64,000 nt of DNA, taken from the NCBI GenBank assembly GCA_009691245.1, contig SHUM01000013.1, positions 1 to 64,000 on the forward strand, read 5' to 3'. The notes under the pieces are model-generated. The model did no database searches. It had not been told where the DNA came from and worked only from the letters and a program-made list of their open reading frames with translations. This DNA comes from Acidobacteriota bacterium (lineage in GTDB: Bacteria > Acidobacteriota > Terriglobia > 2-12-FULL-54-10). Positions 1 through 8,509 of the stretch are shown piece by piece (the first letter of the stretch is position 1; each line of letters begins with the position of its first letter). The position numbers and the translations under genes were made by a program.

Positions 1-7
1 AGATATT

Positions 8-490
8 CTAAGCAACAATGCGCGCAAGGCCGCGCCGTACGGCAGGATGGCCATCAAGAAACTTCCGCGCCGCGGATACTCCCGTTCGCCGATCAGTGAC
101 ACCAGCGAGCGTCAATGTCACATAACCCTCTTGCGCAAGACGGCGCGCCTGGGCGCGGTGGCGCTCGTCTAGTTGTGCCTCGCGTGAATAGATGAGGATG
201 GCAGGGCATAGCCTGGCGATGGCAGGACGGGCCAAATACACCGGGAGCGTCGCACCCAAGGCCGGTATTTTGATCGTGCGAGTGACAATCTCCACCGACA
301 GGTTTCCTTGCGCATTTGGCAGGAATGAATCGCTGGAACCCGCAAGAAGTTTGCCTGGGTCAGCCGCTGTCAGTACCAGTCCCAACGCCTGCCCAATCGT
401 CTGCAATGCCCGGCGGCGCGTCCACCGACGTGGCTCTCGGGTTCCCTCGTCTCGATTTAGACTCGCAGTCATCTGGAATTGACTATTCAT
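8..490 (-). pseudogene. Truncated dienelactone-hydrolase-like protein with Tat-like signal
   Basis: The N-terminus carries a twin-arginine-like stretch (RRWTRRRALQTIG) followed by a hydrophobic segment, which suggests export. The region after about residue 60 (LPVYLARPA, then PAILIYSREAQLDERHRAQ and LAQEGYVTLTLAG) matches the first beta-alpha-beta part of the dienelactone hydrolase fold. The frame ends at a TAG at 8-10, just where the nucleophile motif should begin, so the catalytic residues are missing. That fits a frameshifted or truncated copy. The start is uncertain: the ATG at 490 gives the Tat-type N-terminus, while the open frame reaches back to 592. The window edge prevents a check of what follows. 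Confidence 0.45.
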
Positions 491-657
491 ACAGGTTGCC
501 GAATCACTGTTCGATACCGCTCCCTTCCAGCCGCGGAGTGGGCGGTAAACTAGGGAAAATATAGCCCACACTAGCTCAGCGCTAGGCAACAATAGATTGA
601 GTTCCCTTCCTGTGGGTGCTAGTATAGAGCCAGTTCAGATCTATAGGGGAGGTCAAC

Positions 658-960
658 ATGGAAGACAATAATTCCGGAACCAAATTTGTTTACTTTCTGA
701 CCGGCGTAAGCATCGGCGCGTTGGTAGGAATTCTGTTTGCCCCCAAGTCGGGACGCGAGACGCGCGAATACATCTCCAACAAGGCCGAAGAGGGTCGCGA
801 TATGCTGGCCAAGAAGAGCGCCGAGTATCGCGATCAGGCGACGGAATATTTGGAGCGCGGCAAGGGAGTCATCAGCCAGCAGAAAGAGCATCTGGCCGCT
901 GCAATCGAGGCGGGTAAGACTGCCTATCGCGCCGAAAGCAAGGCCAACTCAGGCCACTAA
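658..960 (+). CDS. YtxH domain-containing protein
   Basis: A 100-residue protein with one membrane segment near the N-terminus (about residues 8-28, FVYFLTGVSIGALVGILFAP), immediately followed by KSGRETR. This is the signature of YtxH/general-stress-type small membrane proteins. The rest is charged, helical and probably coiled coil. A strong ribosome site AGGGGAGG lies 5 nt before the ATG. Family members are anchored in the inner membrane and linked to stress responses, but their biochemical role is not established. It probably pairs functionally with the next membrane coiled-coil protein. Confidence 0.85.
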   Translation: MEDNNSGTKFVYFLTGVSIGALVGILFAPKSGRETREYISNKAEEGRDMLAKKSAEYRDQATEYLERGKGVISQQKEHLAAAIEAGKTAYRAESKANSGH

Positions 961-1096
961 GTGAGTCCGTTTCCGCTGCGACTCCCCCCTCGTAGCGCAA
1001 TTTGGCAGCCTTCTCCGGTGGGCTTGCAGACTGGCTCATCCGGTTGGCTGTAAGTGTGAGTTTTCGACAGGAAGATCACAACAGGCGGGCATCCTT

Positions 1097-1624
1097 ATGA
1101 ACAACGCAATCTCGGGATCACTTGAGGGCACCATCTTGTTTCTAGCCACCGTGGTCGTCGCCGTACTTGTCGCGCAGACCATTCTGATGGCGTTGTTCGT
1201 CATCGCCTTCCGCCGGTGGTCCGACAAAACCTCCGCCAAGCTCGACGCCATCGCCAATGTCACGGTCCCGGCCGTTCAATCGTTGCGCGAACTGGTTGAC
1301 GATAGCCGCCAGCGCTTCAACACCATCGGCGCGAATCTTGAAGAAATCTCTACGATGACCAGCAAGCAAGTACAACGAATCGACGGCGTGGTCAGTGACG
1401 CTTCCGAGCGCGCGCAGTATCAACTGGTGCGCCTCGACAGTCTGGTTTCTGACACCATCACCAAAGTGGAAGTTACGTCGGACGCCATTCAACGCGGCGT
1501 GGTGCGACCTGTGCAGGAGATATCCGCAATCCTGGCCGGCGTGAAAGTGGCAATCGACTTCCTGCGCCGCCGCAACCGCCACTCGATAGACCGCGCCACC
1601 CACGATGAAGAAATGTTCATCTGA
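1097..1624 (+). CDS. Membrane-anchored coiled-coil protein (DUF948-like)
   Basis: The protein has 175 residues. Residues about 10-38 form one long hydrophobic segment (GTILFLATVVVAVLVAQTIL), followed by RRW and a long amphipathic helical region with regularly spaced hydrophobics, as in DUF948 or methyl-accepting-like coiled coils. It ends with a basic patch (FLRRRNRH) and an acidic tail. No catalytic motif is visible. It lies 136 bp downstream of the YtxH gene on the same strand, and such pairs are common, so a shared envelope or stress role is inferred. No convincing Shine-Dalgarno sequence precedes the ATG. Confidence 0.6.
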   Translation: MNNAISGSLEGTILFLATVVVAVLVAQTILMALFVIAFRRWSDKTSAKLDAIANVTVPAVQSLRELVDDSRQRFNTIGANLEEISTMTSKQVQRIDGVVSDASERAQYQLVRLDSLVSDTITKVEVTSDAIQRGVVRPVQEISAILAGVKVAIDFLRRRNRHSIDRATHDEEMFI

Positions 1625-1657
1625 TCCGCCCGCTCACCAACCATCGGAACACAGTCC

Positions 1658-2383
1658 ATGCCACCCACAACAAAGGACGCACTCTGCGCTCCCGGTGAGG
1701 ATGTAGCCATTCTATTTGCCCGCGCCCCCGTGCCGGGCCAAGTGAAGACACGCCTTATTGACTCTGGCCCACAGCGTCTCAGCGCGGAGCAGGCCTGTGC
1801 GCTGCATGTAGCCTGCACCGGGGACGTAGCCGATCTATTGGATCGCGCTCTGCCTTCTGCTCGGAAATGGCTATTCTGGAGCAAAGCACCTAGCGCAGAA
1901 TATCCGCTTGCCGGGCTACGATTGCCGTCGTCATTTGGCATCACGCTGCAATCAGGTCTCGATCTCGGCGAGCGAATGGGCCGCGCCCTGGAGCGCACGT
2001 TACGCAGCGAGGCGGCCCGCGTGCTCCTGGTCGGCAGCGACAGCCCGACTCTGCCGGAGGCATATCTGCAGAAGGCTCTTGAACTCCTTGGCACATCCGA
2101 CGTTGTGCTGGGACCAAGCGAGGACGGTGGCTTTTACCTGATCGCCTGTCGCCGTTTTGATCGCGGCCTGTTTAACGAAGTCGAGTGGGGTGGCCCGGAT
2201 GTCTCCGCGCGAACGCAGACCAACGCGCGACATCTGGGAATTTCTCTGGGGATACTACCTCGCTGGTATGACCTCGATCAGTGGTCTAACGTAGAGCGAA
2301 TGATCGAGGAATCCCATGCGGGAGCACCGCTACCCTCACGGCTCGCCGAGTTCTTCGGTGCATCCAACACACAGTCGTCCTGA
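1658..2383 (+). CDS. TIGR04282/DUF2064 family transferase
   Basis: A 241-residue protein beginning with the nucleotidyl/glycosyl-transferase-like motif LFARAPVPGQVKTRL and carrying VLLVGSDSPTLPEAYL near residue 130, followed by LGPSEDGGFYLIA. These are hallmarks of the DUF2064 (TIGR04282) family, which has a GT-A fold and whose members are often annotated as arsenosugar-biosynthesis glycosyltransferases. The true substrate here is unknown and no arsenic gene is nearby. The last codons and the TGA stop lie inside a dispersed palindromic repeat (2374-2453), so that repeat insertion may have set the present C-terminus. Confidence 0.8.
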   Translation: MPPTTKDALCAPGEDVAILFARAPVPGQVKTRLIDSGPQRLSAEQACALHVACTGDVADLLDRALPSARKWLFWSKAPSAEYPLAGLRLPSSFGITLQSGLDLGERMGRALERTLRSEAARVLLVGSDSPTLPEAYLQKALELLGTSDVVLGPSEDGGFYLIACRRFDRGLFNEVEWGGPDVSARTQTNARHLGISLGILPRWYDLDQWSNVERMIEESHAGAPLPSRLAEFFGASNTQSS

Positions 2384-2453
2384 GCGAAGCGAGAACCTGC
2401 TGCTGATTTTCGTGGTGCGGGCAACATATCCTTCGCTGCGCTCAAGATGACAT
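2374..2453. repeat. Dispersed palindrome, family B (copy B1)
   Basis: The left arm starts GTCGTCCTGAGCGAAGCGAG and the right arm ends with a degenerate reverse complement (CTTCGCTGCGCTCAAGATGAC). It matches copies at 46860, 48255 and 56535. It overlaps the end of the upstream gene and supplies its TGA stop codon. Confidence 0.8.
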
Positions 2454-2503
2454 CAGAAAGGTACTATTAATTTCCTGGGAAGCCCTGAAGCCCAGCAGAC
2501 TGC

Positions 2504-2509
2504 TAGAAT
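2504..2509 (+). promoter_or_regulatory. Extended -10 box, near-leaderless start of the SirB1-type gene
   Basis: TGCTAGAAT has an upstream TGn and a -10 hexamer TAGAAT that ends 7 nt before the ATG at 2517. Transcription would begin at or next to the start codon, and no Shine-Dalgarno is visible. No good -35 is seen. Confidence 0.45.
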
Positions 2510-2516
2510 AATCACG

Positions 2517-3401
2517 ATGACACACTCCCTGCCCGAACATCCACTCTCGATTGATGACGAGTCTCTGCGCCAACTGCGCTCACTGCTGCGCCAGCCCGAG
2601 GAGCAGATTAGCCTGGCCGAGGTCGCGCTATGGATTGCCGCATGCGAGTACCCGCATCTCGACCGCGCGAAGTATCTCTCGCAACTCGATGCGCTGGCCG
2701 CACCGCTGCCCCCACACATCGCGGGCGAGACCGACCCGAACAAAAGCATCGCGGCCATCAATCAGCGGCTGTTCGTGGAAGAGGGCTTTCGCGGCAATTC
2801 GGAGGACTACTACGACGCGCGCAACAGCTATCTGAACGAAGTGATGGATCGCCACTGCGGCATTCCCATCATGCTCTCGACGATCTATCTGGAGGTAGCC
2901 AGTCGCATAAACTTCCCACTGGTCGGCGTGGGCATGCCGGGACATTTCCTGGTGAAGCACACCTATATCGACATCTTCATCGACCCCTACGAGCAGGGCA
3001 GCATCATCAGCGAAGCCGAGTGCGAACAGCGCATGCACAAGGCGCTCGGCAGGGAGATACCCTTTGACCGTGAGCTGCTCGCGCCCTCGCCCAAGCTGCG
3101 CACCGTGATGCGCATGTTGAACAACTTGCGCAACGTTTACGCAGGCACGCGGCAATTCACCCGCGCGTTGCGCATGACCGAACTGGCGTTGGCATTGAAC
3201 CCGGAGTCTGGCGGCGAGTGGACGCTGGTGTTGGCGAACGATCTACGCCAGAAGGCCGGCCTGCTAATGGAACTGCGCCTCTACTCACCTGCGCTGGCCG
3301 CGCTTGAGCGTTATCTGGAGATCATCCCCGAAGCCGACGACGCAGCTGACATCCGTAAAGCCGCCGTGAACATTCGCCGCACCCTTGCGCAGATGAATTA
3401 G
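2517..3401 (+). CDS. SirB1 family protein, transglutaminase-like fold with TPR tail
   Basis: A 294-residue protein containing the SirB1 core: NSYLNEVMDRHCGIPIMLST around residue 105-125, and GVGMPGHFLVKH about 25 residues later. The C-terminal third has tetratricopeptide character (TRALRMTELALALNPES, LYSPALAALERYLEIIPEA). SirB1/Transglut_core2 proteins are conserved and usually annotated as regulators, but their molecular activity is unproven. The start is the ATG at 2517, and the -10 box just upstream suggests a leaderless message. It stands alone on its strand between a repeat and the oxidase gene. Confidence 0.85.
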   Translation: MTHSLPEHPLSIDDESLRQLRSLLRQPEEQISLAEVALWIAACEYPHLDRAKYLSQLDALAAPLPPHIAGETDPNKSIAAINQRLFVEEGFRGNSEDYYDARNSYLNEVMDRHCGIPIMLSTIYLEVASRINFPLVGVGMPGHFLVKHTYIDIFIDPYEQGSIISEAECEQRMHKALGREIPFDRELLAPSPKLRTVMRMLNNLRNVYAGTRQFTRALRMTELALALNPESGGEWTLVLANDLRQKAGLLMELRLYSPALAALERYLEIIPEADDAADIRKAAVNIRRTLAQMN

Positions 3402-3445
3402 GTCCTCTGCAATTCTGCAATCGCCATCTACTCTCTCCCTATTCT

Positions 3446-3475
3446 CTTGAAAGCTCGCCGCGCCGGAGTGTAGAA
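3446..3475 (+). promoter_or_regulatory. Sigma70-like promoter of the hydroxyacid oxidase gene
   Basis: TTGAAA (3446-3451), an 18-nt spacer and TAGAAT (3470-3475) lie about 50 nt upstream of the preferred start at 3525. Confidence 0.5.
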
Positions 3476-3524
3476 TCGGCCCTGGATTTCCGTGGCGGAT
3501 ATTGCGCTTGTGGCGGAGGGGAAC

Positions 3525-4739
3525 ATGGATCGACGCGATGCACTGCAAACGATGGCTGGAGCCCTGGCTGGCATGGTGGCAGCGGGTACAACCGCAGCCA
3601 GTAAGGCCGCTGCGCAATCAACCAACGCAACTGCTCCCTCCTTCACCACCACGCATATTCCCGATACTGAGTTGCCGGTGAATGTACTTGAATACGAGCC
3701 GGCCGCGCAGAAGCGTATTTCGCAGATGGCCTACGACTATGTGGCTGGCGGCGCGGGAGATGAGATCACGCTGCGCGCCAACCGAAGTTCGTTTGACCGC
3801 ATTCGGCTGATGCCGCGCGCGCTGGTGGATGTGAGCAAGCTTGATACGAAGCTCAAGCTGCTCGGGCAGGACTTCGACTTCCCCATCATTCTCGCGCCCA
3901 CCGCGTATCACAAGCTGGTGCATCCGCAAGGCGAACTGGCCACGGCAGCGGGCGCGGCGGCGGCGGGAGTCACTTACACGGTCAGCACCTTCGCGACTAC
4001 TTCCATTGAGAAAATCGCGGCCTCCACGAAGGGCCGTCTATGGTTCCAACTTTACGTTCAGCCGGACCGCGACTTCACGCGCGACCTGATCCAAAAAGCC
4101 GAGGGACTCGGCTGCAAGGCGCTTGTAATTACCGTGGACACCCCGGTGCTGGGCGTGCGTGACCGCGAGAAGCGCTCGCGCTTCAACCTGCCGCCGGGGA
4201 TCGAGCGCGAGAATCTGGTGGGCCTCGGCTCGCCCGCCGCGCGCGCGCATAGTCCCACGGAGTCCGCCATCTTCTCCGCCGCGCTCGATCCCACGCTCAC
4301 CTGGGATGTAGTCAACTGGATACAGTCCATCGCCAAAGTGCCAGTGATTCTGAAAGGCATCATCAACCCTGCTGACGCGCGTCGCGCCGTCGAGCAAGGC
4401 GCGCACGCCATTCTGGTCTCCAATCACGGCGCGCGCAACCTGGACACTTCTCCGGCCACGATTGAGGCGCTGCCGCATGTGATAGAGGCTGTCGATGGAA
4501 AGATTCCAGTGCTGATGGATGGTGGCGTGCGCCGCGGGACGGACATCGTGAAAGCGCTGGCCATGGGCGCGAGCGCGGTGCTAATTGGTAGGCCCTATTT
4601 GTGGGCGCTCGGCCTGCAAGGAGCTGACGGCGTCCAGCGAGTGGTGAATATGCTGCGCACAGAACTGGCTGCGGCGATGGCGCTGTGCGGGACGACCAAC
4701 ATCAAGGAGATTGATAAGAAAGTATTGTGGCCGTATTGA
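3525..4739 (+). CDS. FMN-dependent alpha-hydroxyacid oxidase/dehydrogenase, Tat-exported
   Basis: A 404-residue member of the lactate/glycolate oxidase family, a TIM barrel with FMN. Family landmarks are ITVDTPVLGVRDREKR (middle), VPVILKGI with the flavin-contact lysine, VSNHGARNLDTSP with the active-site His, and LMDGGVRRGTDIVKALAMGA for FMN phosphate binding. The HGG of most relatives is HGA here. The preferred start is the ATG at 3525, preceded by GGAGGG; it exposes MDRRDALQTMAGALAG, a twin-arginine signal, implying a periplasmic flavoenzyme. A GTG at 3492 is an alternative. The substrate (lactate or another 2-hydroxyacid) cannot be told from sequence. Confidence 0.85.
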   Translation: MDRRDALQTMAGALAGMVAAGTTAASKAAAQSTNATAPSFTTTHIPDTELPVNVLEYEPAAQKRISQMAYDYVAGGAGDEITLRANRSSFDRIRLMPRALVDVSKLDTKLKLLGQDFDFPIILAPTAYHKLVHPQGELATAAGAAAAGVTYTVSTFATTSIEKIAASTKGRLWFQLYVQPDRDFTRDLIQKAEGLGCKALVITVDTPVLGVRDREKRSRFNLPPGIERENLVGLGSPAARAHSPTESAIFSAALDPTLTWDVVNWIQSIAKVPVILKGIINPADARRAVEQGAHAILVSNHGARNLDTSPATIEALPHVIEAVDGKIPVLMDGGVRRGTDIVKALAMGASAVLIGRPYLWALGLQGADGVQRVVNMLRTELAAAMALCGTTNIKEIDKKVLWPY

Positions 4740-4762
4740 GAACGCGCGACGTCAAACGCGTC

Positions 4763-4850
4763 ACAGAGCCGCGACCGTCAGGAAGCGGACACGCACAACG
4801 GGCATCGGATGCCTGCGAATGTGTCCGCTCCCTGACGGTCGCGGCTCTGT
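4763..4850. repeat. Large intergenic palindrome, family A (copy A1)
   Basis: The arms begin ACAGAGCCGCGACCGTCAGG and differ from their reverse complement at about one base over 30, with a loop of about 28 nt. The right end shares a base with the stop codon of erpA (TGA, 4852-4850), and it may act as a terminator for the two convergent genes. Confidence 0.85.
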
Positions 4851-5170
4851 CACACCGAAAATGAAGTCCCGCAGCCGCAGGTGCTCTTGGCGTTGGGGTT
4901 GTGAATCAGGAAAGTCTGCTGCATCAGGTCCGCCTTGTAGTCGAGCGTCATGCCATTCAGAATCTCCAGGCTCTTGGGATCAACGAAGACCTTCGCGCCA
5001 TCCAACTCGTAAACATTGTCGGTGGGCCGCTGCGTCTCATCAAACAGAATCGAGTAGCTGAATCCCGAGCAGCCGCCGCCGAGTACGCCCAGGCGCAGAC
5101 CCTTCAACTCCGGCTTGCCGGCGACCACATGCACAATGCGCTTGGCGGCGCTGGGTGTTAATTCAATCAT
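4850..5170 (-). CDS. erpA: Iron-sulfur cluster carrier, A-type (ErpA/IscA)
   Basis: A 106-residue A-type carrier that delivers Fe-S clusters to apoproteins. The three conserved cysteines are present: GGGCSGFSY near residue 34 and CGCG near the C-terminus. The start ATG follows GAGGTGG by about 6 nt. It lies downstream of the cysteine desulfurase on the same strand, separated by a large palindrome, so the two form a minimal Fe-S assembly pair. No iscU-type scaffold is in the window. Whether this is ErpA, IscA or SufA cannot be decided from sequence alone. Confidence 0.9.
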   Translation of the reverse strand: MIELTPSAAKRIVHVVAGKPELKGLRLGVLGGGCSGFSYSILFDETQRPTDNVYELDGAKVFVDPKSLEILNGMTLDYKADLMQQTFLIHNPNAKSTCGCGTSFSV

Positions 5171-5192
5171 TCATCCACCTCGTAAAATTCCG

Positions 5193-5284
5193 TATCAGAG
5201 CCCCGACCGCCAGGGAGGGGGCACGGTCAGTGGTCAGCAACATTCGGCGAGCGTGCCCCCTCCCTGGCGGTCGGGGCTCTGATA
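5193..5284. repeat. Large intergenic palindrome, family A (copy A2, CCCC subtype)
   Basis: The arms TATCAGAGCCCCGACCGCCA and their complement are near perfect for more than 30 bp. The element ends on the base next to the iscS stop codon (TAG, 5287-5285). Confidence 0.9.
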
Positions 5285-6466
5285 CTATCTTGCCGACGTG
5301 GGCACCAGTTCGCGCAGGCTGGCGACGGCCTCGACCATGCGCCGCGCGACGTAGTCCACTTCTTCTTCCGTCGTGAATCGCCCCAGCCCGAAGCGGATGG
5401 TGCAGAGCGCATAACGTTCATCCACGCCGAGCGCCTCAATCACGTGGCTGGCCTTAATGCTACCGGACAGGCACGCCGATCCGCTGGAAAGTGCAATGTC
5501 ATTCAGACTGAGCAGCAGCGTCTCGGCATCGAGATTCGCAAAGCTGATGCTCATATTGTTCGGCAGGCGATTGGTCTGGTGTCCGTTGACGACCACATCG
5601 CCAACGCCGCTGAGGATTGCCTGTTTCAACTTGTCGCGCAGCGCGGCCAGGCGCGCACCTTCCGCGGCCATTTCAATTTGATTGATGCGACAGGTCTCGC
5701 CCAGTCCCACAATGCCCGCGACGTTTAACGTGCCGCTGCGCACGCCTCCCTCCTGCCCGCCACCATCGGCGATGGGGGCGACAACATCACCGGGCCGCTC
5801 GCCACGGATATAAATTGCGCCGACGCCCTTGGGGCCGTACATCTTATGCGCAGTCAGAGAGAGCAGGTCAATGTTCATCGCGGCGACGTCCACGGAAACC
5901 TTGCCAACGGCCTGCGCCGCGTCCGTGTGCAGCAGGATGCCGCGCGCGCGAGTAATGCGACCGATCTCGGCAAGCGGCTCGATGGTGCCGACTTCGTTGC
6001 TGGCGGCGATCACGCTGACCAGCACCGTACGCGGAGTGATGGCGCGCTCGACCGCGACCGGGTCCACCATGCCGAAACGGTCAACGGGAAGAACCGTTAC
6101 TTCAAAGCCCTGCGCCTCGGCGCGCTTGCAGGATTCCAGAATCGCCTTGTGCTCGATGGCCGTAGTAATGATGTGCCCGTCGCGACCGGCGTTGCGAGCT
6201 ACCTGGTTCAGAACCACGCCCTTAATCGCAAGATTGTCTGACTCCGTCGCACCAGAGGTGAAATAGATTTCAGAGGGCTCCGAGTTGATCAGGCTGGCCA
6301 CCTGCTGTCGGGCACGTTCGACAGCTTCGCTGGCCTTCCAACCGAACGAGTGGCTGCGGCTGGCGGGATTGCCGAAAACTTCAGTGAAATAGGGCGTCAT
6401 GGCCGCAAGCACGCGGGGATCAATGGGCGTGGTGGCGTGATAATCCATGTAAATGGGTAACTGCAT
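5285..6466 (-). CDS. iscS: Cysteine desulfurase IscS/NifS
   Basis: A PLP enzyme of about 393 residues that removes sulfur from cysteine for Fe-S and thio-cofactor synthesis. Visible are MDYHATTPIDPRVLAAM at the N-terminus, TSGATESDNLAIKG, the cofactor lysine in LTAHKMYGPKGVGA, and the sulfur-carrying cysteine in SSGSACLSG. I chose the ATG at 6466 because AGAGG lies 6 nt before it and the N-terminus then aligns with IscS proteins; ATGs at 6481 and further upstream add only a short tail. It is followed by erpA on the same strand. Confidence 0.93.
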   Translation of the reverse strand: MQLPIYMDYHATTPIDPRVLAAMTPYFTEVFGNPASRSHSFGWKASEAVERARQQVASLINSEPSEIYFTSGATESDNLAIKGVVLNQVARNAGRDGHIITTAIEHKAILESCKRAEAQGFEVTVLPVDRFGMVDPVAVERAITPRTVLVSVIAASNEVGTIEPLAEIGRITRARGILLHTDAAQAVGKVSVDVAAMNIDLLSLTAHKMYGPKGVGAIYIRGERPGDVVAPIADGGGQEGGVRSGTLNVAGIVGLGETCRINQIEMAAEGARLAALRDKLKQAILSGVGDVVVNGHQTNRLPNNMSISFANLDAETLLLSLNDIALSSGSACLSGSIKASHVIEALGVDERYALCTIRFGLGRFTTEEEVDYVARRMVEAVASLRELVPTSAR

Positions 6467-6536
6467 GGGAAGCCTCTGCATTGATTCTAACACAGGGGGG
6501 ATTTATGGGAGTGCCCGGGTATTTCTTAGGATGGTT

Positions 6537-6627
6537 TAAGGGAGCCGCGACCGTTAGGAAGCGGACCGGCACGGCGATTGTCCGCGACTGCTGAATCGGT
6601 CCACTCCCTAGCTGTCGCGGTTCTGTT
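6537..6627. repeat. Large intergenic palindrome, family A (copy A3, degenerate)
   Basis: The left arm has GAGCCGCGACCGTTAGGAAG and the right arm TAGCTGTCGCGGTTCTGTTA, with several mismatches. It ends 4 nt before the stop codon of the minus-strand gene at 6632, and sits between that gene and iscS. Confidence 0.7.
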
Positions 6628-6631
6628 AAAC

Positions 6632-7186
6632 CTAGGTCAGCTTCCACCAAAGCAAATTGCGCCAACGGCGAAGGTAATAGAAGAAGGCGGTAAGCATCAG
6701 GAACAGCACCGTAAACGGAAACGCCACCGCACGCAGAAGTATCGCCGCACCGTGCCGCAGGTTCACGCCCCAGCGCGCACCGAGAAACGCCTTCAGCGTG
6801 CCGCGATTTTCCCAGCTCAACCAGAAAAAGTCGGCATTTTCATTGACGATAATAACCTTGGCAGGAATCAGCGCGAGCGCCAGCGTCCGCCACAGGGACA
6901 TCACCGCTTCGCCCGTACACAGAATGACCAGTACGGTGTAGCCATGGCGTCGGAACTTGCGTAGCAACCCAATCTTGGCGCTGCGCCCCAAATAGTCACC
7001 GACAGCGTACACTTGCGCGAAAGCCGGCGAAGCCCGATCAGGCCAGCAGGTTGCCAAGTGGTAAGGTGCATTCGGGTAGAGTCTCCGGAGGCTCCGGCAA
7101 GCGCGGTCGCTTATCTGCGGCGCGCCGCTTTCAATGATTAGGATGTCGCCCGATTGGGGAAACTTCTTGCCGAAGAAATACTTCAT
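6632..7186 (-). CDS. Unrecognised protein with C-terminal membrane segment
   Basis: From the ATG at 7186 (MKYFFGKKFPQSGDILIIESG) the product has about 184 residues. The first half has alternating strand-helix patterns (GDILIIESGAP, GYTVLVILCTGE, AKVIIVNENADFFWL) that recall the Rossmann-like half of glycosyltransferase-9/B-type enzymes. The end is a strongly hydrophobic segment (LLRAVAFPFTVLFLMLTAFF) followed by basic and aromatic residues, so the protein is probably anchored in the inner membrane. I do not recognise the family, and a cell-envelope sugar role is only a guess. The open frame extends to 7309, overlapping the next gene. Confidence 0.5.
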   Translation of the reverse strand: MKYFFGKKFPQSGDILIIESGAPQISDRACRSLRRLYPNAPYHLATCWPDRASPAFAQVYAVGDYLGRSAKIGLLRKFRRHGYTVLVILCTGEAVMSLWRTLALALIPAKVIIVNENADFFWLSWENRGTLKAFLGARWGVNLRHGAAILLRAVAFPFTVLFLMLTAFFYYLRRWRNLLWWKLT

Positions 7187-7215
7187 TCCTGCTCTCCCTT
7201 CCCTAATATTCGCAG

Positions 7216-7434
7216 CTAGTAGAAGTCCGAGCAGGAGAGGAAGAATCCACAGCGCGGGCAGACCATTTTGCAATGGATGTTCGATAGCGCCGCCGAGCAG
7301 TTGGGGCAAAAATCGGCGGGCACGTCGGCGGTGTCTTTAGCGGACCGGCCCAAAGCCGAAGTGGACTCAGGAGTCGCCGGGGACGGCACTGGCTTCTGGG
7401 GAAGAATGTAATGGTCCTGAATGGAGCAAGCCAT
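7216..7434 (-). CDS. Small zinc-ribbon protein
   Basis: A protein of about 72 residues whose C-terminal half holds [26 protein letters not shown] in outline: two CxxC knuckles plus extra cysteines, typical of zinc ribbons. The N-terminal half is low complexity. The start is uncertain (ATG 7434, or TTG 7467). It lies 29 bp upstream of the preceding minus-strand gene and is probably co-transcribed with it. Function unknown. Confidence 0.5.
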   Translation of the reverse strand: MACSIQDHYILPQKPVPSPATPESTSALGRSAKDTADVPADFCPNCSAALSNIHCKMVCPRCGFFLSCSDFY

Positions 7435-7489
7435 GAAGAGATTATAGGCTATGTGCCGGTTTACCAAAACCCAAAATCCTGGATCCCAA

Positions 7490-8218
7490 TTATTCCGGTT
7501 CCCGGCTCAGGGTGGGCCGCCGTTCGCTGCGCGGTACGACGAAGGTGCCGTCGTCCTTGCGCTCCAGGGCAACTTCCTGCATGGTGGGATTGAACGTCAG
7601 TGCGCGGTTCAACTCGAGAGTTAATTCGCTTCCTGGCGGCAAGTCGGCATTCTTGCCCCTCTTGAATATCCGCGCAATCACCGCCGCTGCAACAGCCGCG
7701 CCGGCGCCAATCGCAGCACCCTGCCCACCGCCCACATTAGCTCCGATAATGGTCCCCATGGTGGCGGCGGAGGCGATGCTGCGGACCTTGACGCCGTCCT
7801 TCCCAGATCCCTGGATAGTGCCTTCTCCGCCCAGTACTTCAGTGTTCTCGCCGGCCTTGCCGCCGGTGATGGCCGCCGAAAGCGGCAGCACATCGCCAGC
7901 CGGTGTGGTGATTTTTTCCGGCCGCAGTTGAATCTCCGCCTTGCCCGAAACACGCCCCGGCGCCTGCACACGAACAACCGTACCTTCGACTAGACAGCCA
8001 TGTGGGAGCGCCTGCGTGTCCTCCACGAACACCGGCATCACCAGACGCGCTTTGAATGGATCGCCCGACTGTGCGTCCTGAGTGTTCAGATGGGTTTCCA
8101 GAACCACTTCAAGCACTGTCCCGGCAGGCATGGTAACCACCTGCGCGCGGGCCGGTTGGTCCGTAGCCCAGACCAGGGCGCTTACTACCGCCATCATCCA
8201 TAGATGCTTCGTCTTCAT
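7490..8218 (-). CDS. Exported glycine-rich protein, TrbI/VirB10-like beta domain
   Basis: The ATG at 8218 follows AGGGAGG by 6 nt and gives a clear signal peptide ([18 protein letters not shown], with cleavage near ARAQ). The mature part begins [19 protein letters not shown], a beta-rich stretch resembling the TrbI/VirB10 C-terminal fold often seen in exported acidobacterial proteins. It is followed by a glycine/alanine-rich hydrophobic stretch ([20 protein letters not shown]) like a glycine-zipper and a basic linker. The total is 242 residues. No secretion genes are nearby, so a secretion role is not supported; it is an envelope protein of unknown job. Confidence 0.6.
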   Translation of the reverse strand: MKTKHLWMMAVVSALVWATDQPARAQVVTMPAGTVLEVVLETHLNTQDAQSGDPFKARLVMPVFVEDTQALPHGCLVEGTVVRVQAPGRVSGKAEIQLRPEKITTPAGDVLPLSAAITGGKAGENTEVLGGEGTIQGSGKDGVKVRSIASAATMGTIIGANVGGGQGAAIGAGAAVAAAVIARIFKRGKNADLPPGSELTLELNRALTFNPTMQEVALERKDDGTFVVPRSERRPTLSREPE

Positions 8219-8351
8219 CGGCTGCCTCCCTGGCGCAGGCTGGAATTGCATGTTCATACATATCATAATGCGCGGATCTTGCCTACGGTTGCCTTAACTA
8301 TAGCAAAAACCACGGGAAAAACCCCGCGCCGTCCTAAAAATCAGGATGATA

Positions 8352-8422
8352 CGGCTACCTGAGCCTTGCCGCCCGCGCTTTGGTAGCCGCTTCAAGCGCG
8401 TTTCTTGGCGTGGGCTTTTTCG
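8352..8422. repeat. Intergenic inverted repeat plus dispersed repeat family C (copy C1)
   Basis: CGGCTACC (8352-8359) is the inverse of GGTAGCCG (8382-8389). From 8381 the sequence TGGTAGCCGCTTCAAGCG and onward to 8422 matches the reverse complement of 25211-25251 with only about five differences, so this is a dispersed element. Confidence 0.6.
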
Positions 8423-8464
8423 CTATCCCGCCGAAAATCCTGAATACGCCGCTCCCGCATTTGC

Positions 8465-8470
8465 TAGAAT
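8465..8470 (+). promoter_or_regulatory. Extended -10 box upstream of the aldolase gene
   Basis: TGCTAGAAT, identical to the element at 2501-2509, lies 39 nt before the aldolase ATG. No good -35 is seen. Confidence 0.4.
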
Positions 8471-8509
8471 AGCTATTCACCAACCTTGGACTAGTTGGAG
8501 TCATCGCCC

